Assembly: GCF_014842075.1 (NCBI RefSeq)
Contig: NZ_JACYVA010000005.1
Span: forward strand, 6,509 to 70,508
Source: Sphingomonas sp. CFBP 13720
Lineage (GTDB): Bacteria; Pseudomonadota; Alphaproteobacteria; Sphingomonadales; Sphingomonadaceae
DNA length: 64,000 bases
Reading direction: 5' to 3'
Part shown: positions 63,094 through 64,000 of the stretch, in pieces
Numbering within the stretch: position 1 is the stretch's first letter
Layout: each line of letters starts with the position of its first letter
The notes under the pieces: model-generated
What the model was told of the DNA's origin: nothing
Databases searched by the model: none
The model's input: only the letters and a program-made list of their open reading frames with translations
Position numbers and translations under genes: made by a program

Positions 63094-64000
63094 ATGGAAG
63101 ATTTCGGCCCCCGCCTGCCGCTGGCACTCGCGCTCGCGGTCATCGTCGCCATACTGGCCTTCGTGTTGGGCGCGGGCGTGAATGCCAGCGCGGTCGTGCT
63201 GGTCGGCGCGATCGCCGCCGTGCTGATCGCGGGGTTCCACAGCCATGGCGGCACCGCCCCCGAATCGCCCGATACCACCCGCACCCACGGCACCGCCGCG
63301 ACGCGTGCGACGATCGATGCGATCGACGAACCGGTCCTGACCATCGCGGGCGGACATGTCGTACTCGCCAACCCGGCGGCGCGCGCGTTGCTGGGACAGC
63401 ATATCGTCGGTGGCGACGTCCGCCTCGCCATCCGCCATCCCGCCGCCGCCGAACGGTTGTTCGGCGACCGCGACGATGGCGAACCGGTCAATCTGGTGGG
63501 GCTTGGCGCGCGCGACCAGAGTTGGGAGATGCGCGTCCGCCCGCTGCCCCGCGACCATCGCCTCGTCCATCTGGTCGACCGGACCGGCAACCGCGCGACC
63601 GAACGGATGCGCGTCGATTTCGTCGCCAATGCCAGCCACGAATTGCGCACGCCGCTCGCCTCGCTGCTGGGCTTCATCGAAACGCTGCGCGACGAAGCGG
63701 GCGAAGACCCGGCGGTCCGCGAACGCTTCCTGAAGGTCATGAACGACGAAGCGCGCCGGATGCAGCGGCTGATCGACGACCTCATCTCGCTCAGCCGGAT
63801 CGAGGCGGAGAAATACCGCGCCCCCGACCAGGCCGTGGACCTGTCGGCGATGCTGACGGCAGTCTGCGACGAACTGGCATCGACCAACCCGAACCGCGCG
63901 GCCGACATCGCGCTGGACATCGATCCGGCGGTCACGGTCATCGGCGACCGGGCACAGGTGTCGCAGCTGCTGCACAACGTCGTCGGCAATGCGATGAAAT
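63094..64000 (+). CDS. phoR: PhoR-type sensor histidine kinase (cut by window end)
   Basis: First 302 codons of a kinase reading open to the window edge. Seen: two N-terminal helices (about 8-25 and 30-48), a PAS-like region (ATIDAIDEPVLTIAGGHVVLAN), HisKA with NASHELRTPLASLLGFIETL (His182) and the QLLHNVVGNAMK N-box at the cut. The LASLLGFIETL sequence and single-helix-pair layout match PhoR, the sensor for phosphate starvation; phoU, pst and phoB genes would be expected downstream outside the window. Divergent from the Tat-protein gene, 95 bases apart. Confidence 0.88.
   Translation, partial: MEDFGPRLPLALALAVIVAILAFVLGAGVNASAVVLVGAIAAVLIAGFHSHGGTAPESPDTTRTHGTAATRATIDAIDEPVLTIAGGHVVLANPAARALLGQHIVGGDVRLAIRHPAAAERLFGDRDDGEPVNLVGLGARDQSWEMRVRPLPRDHRLVHLVDRTGNRATERMRVDFVANASHELRTPLASLLGFIETLRDEAGEDPAVRERFLKVMNDEARRMQRLIDDLISLSRIEAEKYRAPDQAVDLSAMLTAVCDELASTNPNRAADIALDIDPAVTVIGDRAQVSQLLHNVVGNAMK

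Overview
The window reads as chromosomal DNA of a sphingomonad (Alphaproteobacteria; Sphingomonas or a close relative). It is GC-rich throughout, genes are packed with many 4-base ATGA, GTGA or TTGA stop/start overlaps, and the block rpsT-dnaA plus mutM-ubiE-ubiB-coaBC-dut is the arrangement common in that class. No tRNA, rRNA, IS element, prophage or CRISPR array was recognised.

Positions 1-25,230 hold an exopolysaccharide (EPS) locus of the Wzx/Wzy type with several gum/gel-like parts. A minus-strand series (12,072 down to 3,084) encodes a GT2 glycosyltransferase, an outer-membrane beta-barrel, a Wza-like export protein, a Wzx flippase, a GH5 glycanase, a GT4 glycosyltransferase, the priming undecaprenyl-phosphate sugar transferase and a hexapeptide acyltransferase. 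A plus-strand series (12,264-17,051) encodes a GumK-like glucuronosyltransferase, an AAA ATPase, a Wzc/GumC chain-length protein and a CpsD-like protein whose P-loop has decayed. Around them lie another GT2 with a Wzy-type polymerase, a PilZ protein, a GT2, an OafA-type acyltransferase, a secreted RTX-GH5 glycanase, a GumM/WecB-type GT26 and a membrane J-domain protein. A 1-kb stretch at 17,052-18,083 is not coding: it carries degenerate ~40-bp repeats surrounding a broken piece of a 2-hydroxyacid dehydrogenase gene.

Positions 25,295-48,223 are mostly housekeeping: an acidic RTX-like protein, Smr, MltA, a Tim44-domain protein, SecB, MurJ, TrpS, phosphoglucomutase (which also supplies glucose-1-phosphate for EPS), DnaA, S20, MutM, UbiE, UbiB, a polytopic membrane protein, CoaBC, a lipoprotein hydrolase, Dut, a small exported protein, a ThiF/MoeB E1-like enzyme, a DsrE-like protein, a PPP phosphatase, a small exported protein, an M48-like PDZ metalloprotease, an FKBP isomerase and S21.

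Positions 48,344-52,628 are a signalling block on the minus strand: an EAL phosphodiesterase, a TPR sensor histidine kinase with a decayed receiver, and a single-domain response regulator. Positions 52,768-56,687 are sulfate activation (cysD, fused cysNC, cysQ), preceded by a possible 19-codon leader peptide and a perfect 12-bp hairpin. Positions 56,712-62,998 run on the minus strand: a small Tat-exported protein, a PqqD-like protein, an HprK-related kinase and a nucleotidyltransferase-fold protein (an HPr-rel-A type set), then a REC-GGDEF-EAL regulator and a histidine kinase. The window ends inside a PhoR-type kinase.

The parts least explained by known biology are the decayed CpsD-like protein with its extra N-terminal domain and AAA ATPase partner, the repeat array with the dehydrogenase fragment, the HPr-rel-A set with its Tat protein as possible substrate, and the leader/hairpin before cysD.
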